IMG/VR virus record: IMGVR_UViG_3300022902_000064
Coordinates: 1 to 26,200 of that record
Length of the DNA stretch: 26,200 nucleotides
DNA from: a virus
Direction: 5' to 3' (one strand)
The translations under genes were made by a program, and so were the position numbers. Below the pieces are notes generated by a model. That model did no database searches and was not told where the DNA came from. It worked only from the letters and a program-made list of their open reading frames with translations. Below are positions 6,940-14,238 of this stretch, piece by piece; position 1 is the stretch's first letter; each line of letters begins with the position of its first letter.

Positions 6940-8472
6940 TTAGACAACTTTAGTCGATAATTGTAATTTTTGAGTTATAATATCAGCATATTCCTCGGCG
7001 ACTTCGGCACTAGAGATTATGCTATTGTAAAGGTTCACCACAACACCGCCAAGTGCGTGGTTAGGTATAATCTTTCCGCTATTACTAGGAACAAAAACCT
7101 CGGGACCTTTTTCTCCAACAATTGAAGGCATACCACCAAACACAGGTCCGCCAGCCGCATTTCGAGGCATCGAAAACTCCATCGGTATGTCTTTTAATTG
7201 TCGAGGAGCAGGATTAAAAGTTTCAGTTTCCGCCATCCCTAAAGTTGCAAGTTCAGCGATAGCATCTCTTGTCCATTTTAACAGCGATTTTATACTCTCA
7301 ATTATTCCGTCAATTATAGTCCCAAGAGTTGAAGCAATTCCTTCCCAAATACTTATCAGGATAGTTTTAAACCCCTCCCACACCATGTCCCAGTCGCCCC
7401 TCAATAACCCCATCGCAACTTCAATTATTCCCCTCAAGATTCCAAGAGCCATCGTTACAACGCCCTTTATTAGTTCCCACGCAGTTGTTAGTGCAGTTCT
7501 AATAGCAAGCCAATCCCCTTCCCACGCCTTTTTTATTAGGACCATTATTTCAGCAAATAACGCAACCAGAGCCATTATTGTCGGAAAAACATTTTCCTGG
7601 ATCCACGCCCACGCCGTTTCTATAGTCGTCCTTATCCCATACCAATCTTCTTCCCACATCTCTTTTATCAACCCCATCTGCCATTGTAATTCTTGAGCAA
7701 CGCCAGAGATCCAGCCGGCAATACTCGCCAGCATAGGTGCCAGGAGTTGTCCGACAGTTTCCTTAAAATCGCCCCAATCGTTAGCCGCAGCAGTCAAAGC
7801 CCCGGCGGTTGTGTTCCGCAATTCCTCGGCAGCACCCCCAAAGTTATCTGTCAAAATTTTAACCAATAACTCTGTTTTCTCAACCCCGGTCGCTAGATTG
7901 AACTGTTCTTTCTGAACATCTGTTAAGGTTATTCCGTAACGCCCCAAAGCTCCAGCCCCGGTGGTCATAGCTTTACCCATAGCAATTGCAAGGTCATTCA
8001 AGTCCGCCACTTGCCCGCTAGTCTTTTCCGTACTCGCCGCCATGTCTAACAAGGCAGGAGTTAAGTTCATTATCTCGTTTCCTGTTAATTGAAAAGTTCC
8101 GAGCATAGCCTGTGCAGAAATGATCTGCTCATCCCCAAAGGTTGTTGTTTTTTGTAAAGCCTTCGCATACTCCTTCAAATCCCAGATCAAAAACTCGGCA
8201 CTTTGTTCCGCCCCTTGAAACGTCTTTCCCAAAACTTTCAGATTGTTTATAGAAGCTGTCAGTCTCGCCTCGGCTTTTTCCTGTACTCCATAAAGTCTTA
8301 TTGATTCAGTAATAAATTGTTTAATCTTCACAACCCCAAAGGCAGCTCCAAAAGCAGCTCCCAACTTGAGAGCGGAACTCTTTAAACTCCCGGTGGTTTT
8401 CTTAACCTTATTGATCTTACCAGAAGCCGTGTCTTTGGCCTTGATATTGATTGTTAAGTTACTTGTTGCCAT
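6940..8472 (-). CDS. Tape measure protein
   Basis: A 510-residue helical protein with a lysine-rich N-terminus, alanine-rich helices, and hydrophobic segments around residues 295-315 and 335-357. A WEEDW...WEGDW...LRGDW series (W277, W321, W361) gives three loose repeats of about 40-44 residues. The C-terminal motif GGPVFGGMPSIVGEKGPEVFVPS (about 441-463) followed by KIIPNH is highly typical of siphophage tape measures. The protein sets tail length and may pass through the host membrane. At 0.15 nm per residue it predicts a tail of about 75-80 nm. It lies directly after the frameshifted chaperone pair, and its start overlaps the end of the T frame. The start motif is weak, suggesting coupling. 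Confidence 0.9.
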   Translation of the reverse strand: MATSNLTINIKAKDTASGKINKVKKTTGSLKSSALKLGAAFGAAFGVVKIKQFITESIRLYGVQEKAEARLTASINNLKVLGKTFQGAEQSAEFLIWDLKEYAKALQKTTTFGDEQIISAQAMLGTFQLTGNEIMNLTPALLDMAASTEKTSGQVADLNDLAIAMGKAMTTGAGALGRYGITLTDVQKEQFNLATGVEKTELLVKILTDNFGGAAEELRNTTAGALTAAANDWGDFKETVGQLLAPMLASIAGWISGVAQELQWQMGLIKEMWEEDWYGIRTTIETAWAWIQENVFPTIMALVALFAEIMVLIKKAWEGDWLAIRTALTTAWELIKGVVTMALGILRGIIEVAMGLLRGDWDMVWEGFKTILISIWEGIASTLGTIIDGIIESIKSLLKWTRDAIAELATLGMAETETFNPAPRQLKDIPMEFSMPRNAAGGPVFGGMPSIVGEKGPEVFVPSNSGKIIPNHALGGVVVNLYNSIISSAEVAEEYADIITQKLQLSTKVV

Positions 8473-8967
8473 GCTTTTTTGATTGTTTTATAGTTCGCTG
8501 ATTCTCACAGCTTATAATTTCCATCAGGTAGGTCATTCTTTTAGCATCGTACTTTTCCCACTCAAGCCCGAATCTCTTTGACATCTCGTAATCTGCGAAT
8601 TGCTGCTCCGCCCCTTTCCGGGTCTTTTCGTAAACAACATTAGCCTTTATGACTTCGAGCTTTTTTTTTCTGGCACATAGATTGGCAAGACAGGTGTGGC
8701 AATTTCCACGATAGACGACATTGACAGCCTTTCGATATTTTCAGGAGTACATTCGATCTTTTCCCCATCCTGTTCAAAACTCCAAGCCGTCAGCACGATC
8801 TTTAAAAGAGGTAAAGCGAGTCCGATATTACTCATAGCATCATTGGCATCGGCTTTCCCAAAGATCTCCTTGAACTGTTCAAAACTCATTTGCTCTTTCA
8901 CCTCCACCCAATCCCCATCGGATAAATCGATTCTTATAACTTTGTCAGATATAAATCTGTTCTTCAT
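8459..8967 (-). CDS. Tail assembly chaperone GT fusion made by -1 frameshift
   Basis: The upstream frame (8647-8967) reaches GAA AAA AAA AGC at 8670-8659, within a run of nine A residues (8661-8669). A -1 slip on A-AAA-AAA continues into a frame that stays open for 67 codons (KLEVIKANVVYEK... to ...KKHGNK) and stops with TAA at 8459-8461, 12 bases inside the tape measure gene. The fusion would be 169 residues. The second frame has no start codon near its beginning, so it depends on slippage. The arrangement, between tail tube and tape measure genes, is that of lambda G/GT chaperones, which coat the tape measure during tail assembly. The product is seen only by conceptual translation. Confidence 0.82.
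8647..8967 (-). CDS. Tail assembly chaperone (G-type, unshifted product)
   Basis: This 106-residue protein lies between the tail tube and tape measure genes. It has a beta-rich N-terminus (MKNRFISDKVIRIDLSDGDWVEVKEQ), then a helical part with EQFKEIFGKADANDAMSN and VLTAWSFEQDGEKIECTPENIERL, the shape of phage tail chaperone G analogues. It ends EKKSSKS four codons after the slippery A run. Most ribosomes should make this short form and a minority the GT form. TTAACC lies 10 bases before the ATG. The family assignment rests on position, size and the frameshift rather than on a strong motif. Confidence 0.8.
   Translation of the reverse strand: MKNRFISDKVIRIDLSDGDWVEVKEQMSFEQFKEIFGKADANDAMSNIGLALPLLKIVLTAWSFEQDGEKIECTPENIERLSMSSIVEIATPVLPIYVPEKKSSKS
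8659..8670 (-). promoter_or_regulatory. Slippery site for programmed -1 frameshift
   Basis: In the zero frame the minus strand reads GAA AAA AAA AGC. The heptamer A-AAA-AAA allows a -1 shift of both tRNAs with full re-pairing. The shifted frame then reads AAG CTC GAA. A +1 shift would end after a few codons, so only -1 gives the long product. Confidence 0.8.
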
Positions 8968-8991
8968 AATACTGTTTGGTTAAGATATTTT

Positions 8992-10401
8992 TTAATAAGT
9001 AGCCACGTCATTCACGAGCAATAGCAAGTGGGAAATCCCGAGAGATGCGTTGTAGAAAGAAGTAAAAGGAATCTCCTCACCAACAATGTCGTCCTGTGCT
9101 AGTGATAGTTGGTAAGAGTCAAACTGCACTTCCGGATATAAGCTCCTTAATTGGAAGTACATCCCGGACGTAGAAATCTGGTTCCCGGTAGTTGTCACCT
9201 CAACAGATTGTGCGGTATTTACCCTCAAGTGTCTATAATAATTTTCGTCCTCGTTGTGCAAAGTCAAAGTTCCTCCTCCAGTAAACCCTTTCTGTAATAG
9301 GTCCGATGGAAATAAATCCTGGAAGTCCGAACCGGTCGCAGCATGTCGAGCCTCGAATTCGTTATTTACAACCATTGTGAAGTCCTGGCAGTCAAACGCC
9401 GCCATATTGTCAACGTCATCCCCAATGTTCGCATCAGCACCACCGATCCAGCAGAATTCTTCGTCTAAAGTGTAGGAAGGTGTTTGAGGTGCAAGCACTA
9501 TCAGATCCCCGACAGCAGTTGAAGTCTCAAGAGCAGTCACAACGAATTGAGTTGAGTTAGTTACAGAATCTATAGCATGTTCATAAACCGCAGCCGAAGG
9601 GAAAGCCAAGAAGCCTGTCCCAGGTCTATAAAGTTTAATTGCGTCAGCAGCAACCAACCCAAGTGTTTGGTCCACAGTAATTGTTTGTGCGCCTCCAGCA
9701 GCAACAGTGACCGCAGTTACTCTTGCGTGTCGGAATTCACTTTGAGCCATCATGTTAATGTCCGCAGTAATAATATTGTCAGCCTGTCCGATCGCATCGA
9801 TACTATGAAACTGAACGCCCATATATCTTACGGCCCGATCAGTATAATTCTTTTGAAGTGTGTAAGTTTGGTCAAGAGTAGTAGGTGCAGATCCAACGTG
9901 TCCGTATACCGAATTGTTTGAAGCAACCACAACCGCAGTTTTGTTTCCAACCACCGTTTCAGTAATCGTTTCCCCATCCGTAAATTCACCAGAAGGTGAA
10001 GTGATTAAGATAAATTCTTGGTTGAAGTGATACGCAACTGTCGCAGTTTTAGCCGATACTGATCCTGTTATAGTAGATCCAACAGAAAAGTCACCACTAA
10101 AAGTATTCGCAGTCATGTAATTCCCGGAAGTAATTCCGCCATACAGCCCGTTGACAATGTGTCCAAATGTTTTAGGCTCTACGTTGACGGTGATAGCTCC
10201 GGCGGGTGCAGGGACCTTGTTCTTAATAGCCCGCAAATTCATCGCCCTATTCCCCGACACAGGTGTCGATGGACTATTGGGATATTCAGAAGTGATACTT
10301 TCACTCTGAAATGGAATAAAAGTAGTAGGCGTTAAGGCTACGTTCGCAGTCGCTTCCTTTATTAGCGACATCGATCCAACCCTTGAGTATGTTTCTGACA
10401 T
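8992..10401 (-). CDS. Major tail tube protein
   Basis: A 469-residue beta-rich protein directly upstream of the tail chaperone, the position of the tail tube gene. The N-terminus (YSRVGSMSLIKEATANVALTPTTFIPFQSESI) and the C-terminal part (QDFTMVVNNEFEARHAATGSDFQDLFPS, SVEVTTTGNQIS) fit a tube protein. Segments around 95-170 (TANTFSGDFSVGSTITG, GEFTDGETI) and 230-300 (VAAGGAQTITVDQTLGL) look like inserted beta domains that would decorate the tube exterior. That explains the length, as simple tube proteins are about 150-250 residues. ATAACA lies 9 bases before the ATG. There is no sheath gene beside it, which supports a non-contractile tail. Confidence 0.72.
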   Translation of the reverse strand: MSETYSRVGSMSLIKEATANVALTPTTFIPFQSESITSEYPNSPSTPVSGNRAMNLRAIKNKVPAPAGAITVNVEPKTFGHIVNGLYGGITSGNYMTANTFSGDFSVGSTITGSVSAKTATVAYHFNQEFILITSPSGEFTDGETITETVVGNKTAVVVASNNSVYGHVGSAPTTLDQTYTLQKNYTDRAVRYMGVQFHSIDAIGQADNIITADINMMAQSEFRHARVTAVTVAAGGAQTITVDQTLGLVAADAIKLYRPGTGFLAFPSAAVYEHAIDSVTNSTQFVVTALETSTAVGDLIVLAPQTPSYTLDEEFCWIGGADANIGDDVDNMAAFDCQDFTMVVNNEFEARHAATGSDFQDLFPSDLLQKGFTGGGTLTLHNEDENYYRHLRVNTAQSVEVTTTGNQISTSGMYFQLRSLYPEVQFDSYQLSLAQDDIVGEEIPFTSFYNASLGISHLLLLVNDVATY

Positions 10402-10419
10402 GATAGTTTATGTTATAAA

Positions 10420-10629
10420 TTATTTTTTAAGTTTATCCTTTTCCTCTTTCTCATGCTCCTTTTTCAGTTCTTTAGTCTCTTTTCTAGCATTTTCCTTCTT
10501 TACAAGCTTTGCATGCCCCCGGCTAATAAGCAGGTCGGCGAGCGTGTCATTGATACGAACCTCTTGCCCCTTTTTAAAAGATGGACTGTTGGGGATCATT
10601 ACATTCTCTTTTAGCAATACAAGTTTCAT
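10420..10629 (-). CDS. Small conserved phage protein with basic tail
   Basis: A 69-residue protein. Residues 1-42 have the pattern KENVMIPNSPSFKKGQEVRI...LADLLISRGHAKLV, a short beta-barrel-like module that recurs in small phage structural-region proteins. The rest is a charged tail of Lys and Glu. The module resembles that of the 18118-18315 protein (KGETYKV...AKLFKDKKFI), so the two may be paralogues. It lies between the tail terminator candidate and the tail tube gene, and CTAACC is 9 bases before the ATG. The function is unknown. Confidence 0.6.
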   Translation of the reverse strand: MKLVLLKENVMIPNSPSFKKGQEVRINDTLADLLISRGHAKLVKKENARKETKELKKEHEKEEKDKLKK

Positions 10630-10663
10630 ATTGTTTTGGGTTAGTTTTTACGAGTATATAATA

Positions 10664-10677
10664 GCACAATACTGTGC
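10664..10677 (-). repeat. Small inverted repeat between two tail genes
   Basis: GCACA-GTAT-TGTGC forms a perfect 5-bp hairpin in the intergenic gap, followed on the minus strand by TATTATATAC. It is too weak and lacks a U-tract for a confident terminator call. It might be a processing or pausing site. Confidence 0.3.
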
Positions 10678-10682
10678 AATAA

Positions 10683-11174
10683 TTAAGACCTGTTCGTCAA
10701 TTGCGTCACCATACTAAAGTTCAAAGTCCCTTTCATGTAAAGAGTATCATTCACAATATTATCAAAATCATAATCTATTGAGATGTCATTGTTGAACAAA
10801 TAATTAGTACCCTGAATATTTCTCCTCAAAGTCCCCAGTATAGTCGCAGCTTTTGGAGTCCCATTAGCATCCCTTTCTTCCATAAGGTCTATTAGAGCCT
10901 TTTGAGCATCCAAAATAGAGTCAGCCTCAACTCCGGTGGTAGAAACCTTCTCAAACCCACTCATTATCAGATCTATACCTATTGTGTATCTATACTTGTC
11001 TCTCGCTGTCCCTAGCTGGTCACTCACAAGCTCCGTTGCTTCCGCATACACGCAAACAACAGGTAAGTATGCCAAAGGAGGTGTTTTAACCTTCCCAACA
11101 TAGTATTTTTTTACAGCAGTCGCACTCATTGCAGTCGCTATAATTCCTTTAATTTCTGCTAGTGCTAGTTGCAT
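10683..11174 (-). CDS. Tail terminator / tail completion protein candidate
   Basis: A 163-residue protein placed between the gpG-like gene and the tail tube gene, where tail terminator proteins are encoded. It opens with a helix (QLALAEIKGIIATAMSA), then KVKTPPLAYLPVVCVY, a charged strand region (DKYRYTIGIDLIMSG), a helix with ILDAQKALIDLMEERD, and closing strands (NNDISIDYDFD, LYMKGTLNFSMV). This alternation matches the alpha/beta layout of gpU-like terminators. Sequence alone gives no diagnostic motif, so the call is mainly positional. The start motif is weak (AAAACT 11 bases upstream). Confidence 0.5.
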   Translation of the reverse strand: MQLALAEIKGIIATAMSATAVKKYYVGKVKTPPLAYLPVVCVYAEATELVSDQLGTARDKYRYTIGIDLIMSGFEKVSTTGVEADSILDAQKALIDLMEERDANGTPKAATILGTLRRNIQGTNYLFNNDISIDYDFDNIVNDTLYMKGTLNFSMVTQLTNRS

Positions 11175-11175
11175 A

Positions 11176-11619
11176 TTATTTTATTAGTTTTTTAATATAT
11201 TTTTCAAACCCTTCCATCACTATATTGATCACCTCTTTGTTTATCCCGAGCATCGGCCTTTTCTTCTGGTTGTATTTAAAGTATTTAACATTATTCTTTA
11301 TCGTAAGTTTGAACTTCGAGACAGTTTTTCTGAATCCTTTTTTTAGTGTCCCGGTCCAAATCAAGATCTTGTTAGTAATAATCGGCGATTTAGAGTAATG
11401 TCCCCGGCGATCCAGCCTCGCCTCTATAGTGGAAGCACTTAAACCTCTCCAAGGAGATCCGATAGCACGACCTTGAGTGTCAAAAACCTTCTTGCCATAG
11501 AACTCTATCAGGTCATTTCCGACATTAGTTAGTGGTACTTTGAAGCTTTTAACACCTTTAGCCATTGTGTTAAATTTTTTAACCACCTTTTTGTCGTCCA
11601 CAGTCATGCTGATTTCCAT
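11176..11619 (-). CDS. Virion morphogenesis protein, Mu gpG-like / HK97 gp10-like
   Basis: A 147-residue protein with the hallmarks of the phage virion morphogenesis family. A helical N-terminus with FKVPLTNVGNDLIEFYGKK is followed by GSPWRGLSASTIEARLDRRGH, then PIITNKILIWTGTLKKGF, where the G-x-PW and TG-x-L segments are conserved. The C-terminal third is very basic, with many Lys. Members act at the head-tail joint or in tail completion. The gene overlaps the DUF1320 gene by one base (TAATG), indicating translational coupling. Confidence 0.78.
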   Translation of the reverse strand: MEISMTVDDKKVVKKFNTMAKGVKSFKVPLTNVGNDLIEFYGKKVFDTQGRAIGSPWRGLSASTIEARLDRRGHYSKSPIITNKILIWTGTLKKGFRKTVSKFKLTIKNNVKYFKYNQKKRPMLGINKEVINIVMEGFEKYIKKLIK

Positions 11620-12065
11620 TAGAATTGTTTGTTCATTGTAAATTTTGGAGCGGTGCTGTTAGTTGCGGTAGCAGCAGAACTCGCATCGGTAGGGTAAAAC
11701 GCCGGCAGCAAAACATCACTAATAGCCAGTTCGTCCCCATTGCTATCGTATAGCTTGATTTTTCTAGTCCGGATCTGTTCGAGTAGTTCTAGTTGTCGGT
11801 TGAATTCGTCCACCACATCGACCCCCGGCATAACTTCAATGTTCGTGTTTTGATCCATAAAAATCAAATAACACGCAATCTTGATACTCGCCATCCGAAT
11901 CAAAGGCGGAGTTTCAGATAAAGGCAAAGAATAAGCATCCCCGATCTTTCCATCAATAATTCCATCAGCTTCCTCAATACGATCATCCATGTAAGAGCCA
12001 GGAATCAATGTGTCATTTTTGAACGGACTAGCCGCTCTCACTTCTGCTTCTAAAGAATAAGCCAT
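11619..12065 (-). CDS. DUF1320 head-tail connector protein (Mu gp36-like)
   Basis: A 148-residue protein with the DUF1320 layout. An N-terminal helical segment is followed by DDRIEEADGIIDGKIGDAYSLPL around residues 27-49, then TPPLIRMASIKIACYLIF and a helix with NRQLELLEQIRTRKIKL. Family members are small head-completion or adaptor proteins that bind beneath the portal. In Mu-like phages the gene normally follows the major capsid gene. Here about 8.2 kb separate them. The C-terminus is rich in Ala, Ser and Thr. ATAACC lies 11 bases before the ATG. It is coupled to the gpG-like gene. Confidence 0.8.
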   Translation of the reverse strand: MAYSLEAEVRAASPFKNDTLIPGSYMDDRIEEADGIIDGKIGDAYSLPLSETPPLIRMASIKIACYLIFMDQNTNIEVMPGVDVVDEFNRQLELLEQIRTRKIKLYDSNGDELAISDVLLPAFYPTDASSAATATNSTAPKFTMNKQF

Positions 12066-12067
12066 TA

Positions 12068-12280
12068 TTATTTTAAGGTTATAGGTTCTACAGTTTTAAA
12101 TCTGTTATAAACATCCCAGCATCCTTTTAAGAAAGCACCAACACTCATCAACATCATTTCGGTATTGATCTCCCCAAGAAGAAGTTGAGCGATAGCGGTA
12201 AACAATCCTGCCAAGGCAAGAAAGAATCCACCCCACACTGTCTTGGACTTGAACATTTGTTTTGCTGTTTTTTTAGCCAT
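12068..12280 (-). CDS. Small holin-like membrane protein
   Basis: A 70-residue protein with a basic N-terminus (MAKKTAKQMFKSK), a strong hydrophobic segment at about residues 15-36 (VWGGFFLALAGLFTAIAQLLLG), a short polar link, and a second weaker segment at about 43-58 (MLMSVGAFLKGCW), ending in a short polar tail. This pattern is common in small phage holin-like proteins. There is no direct proof of lysis function, and it lies far from the M23 gene, in a block of structural genes. ATAACC is 9 bases before the ATG. Confidence 0.55.
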   Translation of the reverse strand: MAKKTAKQMFKSKTVWGGFFLALAGLFTAIAQLLLGEINTEMMLMSVGAFLKGCWDVYNRFKTVEPITLK

Positions 12281-12291
12281 TGTTTTATTGG

Positions 12292-12528
12292 TTATTTAAT
12301 TAATATAGCTTCTATCCTATACGCAATCGCTGTAACCTCATCCAACTTCGCCTGTAAATGTGGCAAGTGATTATCCATTATCTTCTCAATCGCTACTTGG
12401 TTGGCTTCAATAGCCACTTGGTTGAGAGCGATATTCTTATCCACTGTGGCAAGGAATATGCAGAACATAATCACCAACGGGATTAGCCTGACCGTTTCAT
12501 GCCATAGATTTATTTTTGGCGTTTCCAT
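12292..12528 (-). CDS. Small membrane-anchored coiled-coil protein
   Basis: A 78-residue protein with one membrane segment (about residues 14-28, LIPLVIMFCIFLATV) followed by a predicted coiled coil. The coil starts with a heptad duplication NQVAIEA-NQVAIEK, visible in DNA as two similar 21-bp units near 12391-12432. It is adjacent to the holin-like gene. Such proteins often act as holin partners, spanin-like factors or virion membrane-contact proteins, but none of these is established here. The start motif is weak (ATAATC 7 bases upstream). Confidence 0.5.
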   Translation of the reverse strand: METPKINLWHETVRLIPLVIMFCIFLATVDKNIALNQVAIEANQVAIEKIMDNHLPHLQAKLDEVTAIAYRIEAILIK

Positions 12529-12537
12529 ATTTATTGA

Positions 12538-14235
12538 TTATTGGATTATTGGTGAAAATTTAAAGTTACGATACTTGCCTCCTACTGCTGTTGACCAAGC
12601 AAATGCAACATTAGAAGATGTGTGTGGTGCAGCATCAGCTACGGAATATCCTAGTGGAGTAGCAGTATATGTCTGTCCATTATCTGTTGAGTGATACATT
12701 GTCCAAGTTGTTCCATCACGAGTTAATCTAATTCTATACCAAGTGTTCAAAGAGAATGTTCCACTAGATTGTTGTAATAATGTTGCCCCAGACGTATCTC
12801 TGTAAAGCTCGAATTTCTCTGTACTAGCAAAGTTGAAATAATACGAATTAGTATTAGTCCCCAGAGTGCCAACAATATCTGACATCAGGACGAAGACACT
12901 AGAACCTGCATCTGCTGTCTTGTAAATATCAAACTCCCAAGCCCCATAGGCTTGCTTTGAATCCCTGAATACCTTGCCTGTCGCTATACAATCTATGTGC
13001 TTCTTGCCATCACTGCCTCCATTATTGACAACCTTCCATGTCCCTGAATCAATCTCCCAATCCGCATTACTTAAAAACCCTGTAGTTTCATTCGCTACAC
13101 TTTCGTTCCACCCTTTACCATCAGCTATGTAAACTGGGTCGGAATTAGGTATTTCTTGTACAGTTATGTCATCCCAAGCCGTATATCCTGATGTTTGTCC
13201 AGAATGATATAATAAAAAATCTTTAGCAGAATTATCCCAAGTCTTAACAAAATCAAAATACTGCCAGTCAGTCGATAATGTTCCAGTCCACAAAGTTGTT
13301 GTGAAGTCATTTATCTGTGGTGTCCAAGTGCCATCACTTTTCGCCCAACCTGTTATTCTATAGGTTTTACCAACTTCTACTGTATTATTCACTCTAGCTC
13401 CTGGACCAGGAGAACCGTTATAAGCCACCTTCAAATACTGACTACCTGAATGTGGAGTATCTGTTTCCTTTGTCAATGTAGCACTCTGCCACGCTACATA
13501 GTCTGTTGTCCCTACTGCTTCCATATCACCATCTGGCATTAGGTTTCTTTCTGGGTTACTCAATCGCTGTATGTCTACTCTGTCGTAATGTCCTTCTTGT
13601 AACCCTTCTTCGTATAATTGAGAGGCTTCTGCACCTGTAAGTTCTACACCTTTCCAGATAATAGCGTCTTGTACGTAACCATCAATCCATTGTGCACCTC
13701 CATTGTTTTCTGTTCCTAACCCCACTAAATCTGAAGCATCTTCAACATAAGCCTTTGAACCAGTAGCTGCAAATACACCGTCTATGTAAAAATTCATCGC
13801 CCCTGTTGATTCATTGTGAGTACCAACAAGATGAACCCATCTATTATAAGCGATTGCACCAGTTATACTTGTTGAAGTACCATTACCAATAGTGAATCCA
13901 AAACTGCCACCGTTAGAACAATAAAATCTCCAACCATTGTTGGTGCTATGCCTTGCAAATATACAATCAAATGCTGACGCACTTCTCAAATAAACCCAAC
14001 AACTCAAACTAAAATCTACTCCAGTGACATTATAAGCTGTATTAGCTGGGTCGACTAGAATTTCAGTCGCAGCTCCGTCCATATTAGGCACTCTACCTCG
14101 TTCGGTATTCACCCAATAAGTTGAACCAGAAGACAATGTAGCAGGATTTCCTTTACCAGAAAGGTCAGCAAGTGACCCGTCTCCCAGCCAGTTACCAACT
14201 ATCTTTTCTAGGTATTTGTCCTTAATTTTTGTCAT
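12538..14235 (-). CDS. LamG / carbohydrate-binding-domain structural protein
   Basis: A 565-residue protein made of adhesin-type beta-sandwich domains. Residues about 10-205 are a LamG/concanavalin-like domain (DFSLSCWVYLRSASAFD, WVHLVGTHNESTGAMNFYIDG, GYVQDAIIWKG). Residues about 225-365 resemble a CBM4/9-type module (LMPDGDMEAVGTTDYVAW, HSGSQYLKVAYNG, GKTYRITGWAKSDG). Residues about 375-565 are another lectin-like sandwich (YGAWEFDIYKTADAGSSVF, RIRLTRDGTTWTMYHSTDNG). It is a likely virion surface protein that binds glycans on the host or in mucus. It lies between capsid and connector genes and beside a second LamG protein. TTAACT lies 8 bases before the ATG. Confidence 0.7.
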   Translation of the reverse strand: MTKIKDKYLEKIVGNWLGDGSLADLSGKGNPATLSSGSTYWVNTERGRVPNMDGAATEILVDPANTAYNVTGVDFSLSCWVYLRSASAFDCIFARHSTNNGWRFYCSNGGSFGFTIGNGTSTSITGAIAYNRWVHLVGTHNESTGAMNFYIDGVFAATGSKAYVEDASDLVGLGTENNGGAQWIDGYVQDAIIWKGVELTGAEASQLYEEGLQEGHYDRVDIQRLSNPERNLMPDGDMEAVGTTDYVAWQSATLTKETDTPHSGSQYLKVAYNGSPGPGARVNNTVEVGKTYRITGWAKSDGTWTPQINDFTTTLWTGTLSTDWQYFDFVKTWDNSAKDFLLYHSGQTSGYTAWDDITVQEIPNSDPVYIADGKGWNESVANETTGFLSNADWEIDSGTWKVVNNGGSDGKKHIDCIATGKVFRDSKQAYGAWEFDIYKTADAGSSVFVLMSDIVGTLGTNTNSYYFNFASTEKFELYRDTSGATLLQQSSGTFSLNTWYRIRLTRDGTTWTMYHSTDNGQTYTATPLGYSVADAAPHTSSNVAFAWSTAVGGKYRNFKFSPIIQ

Positions 14236-14238
14236 ATT

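Noticed and set aside
10640-10685. Promoter in the gap before the small 69-residue gene
   Set aside because: TATTAT and TATACT are present, but no acceptable -35 lies at 16-18 bases.
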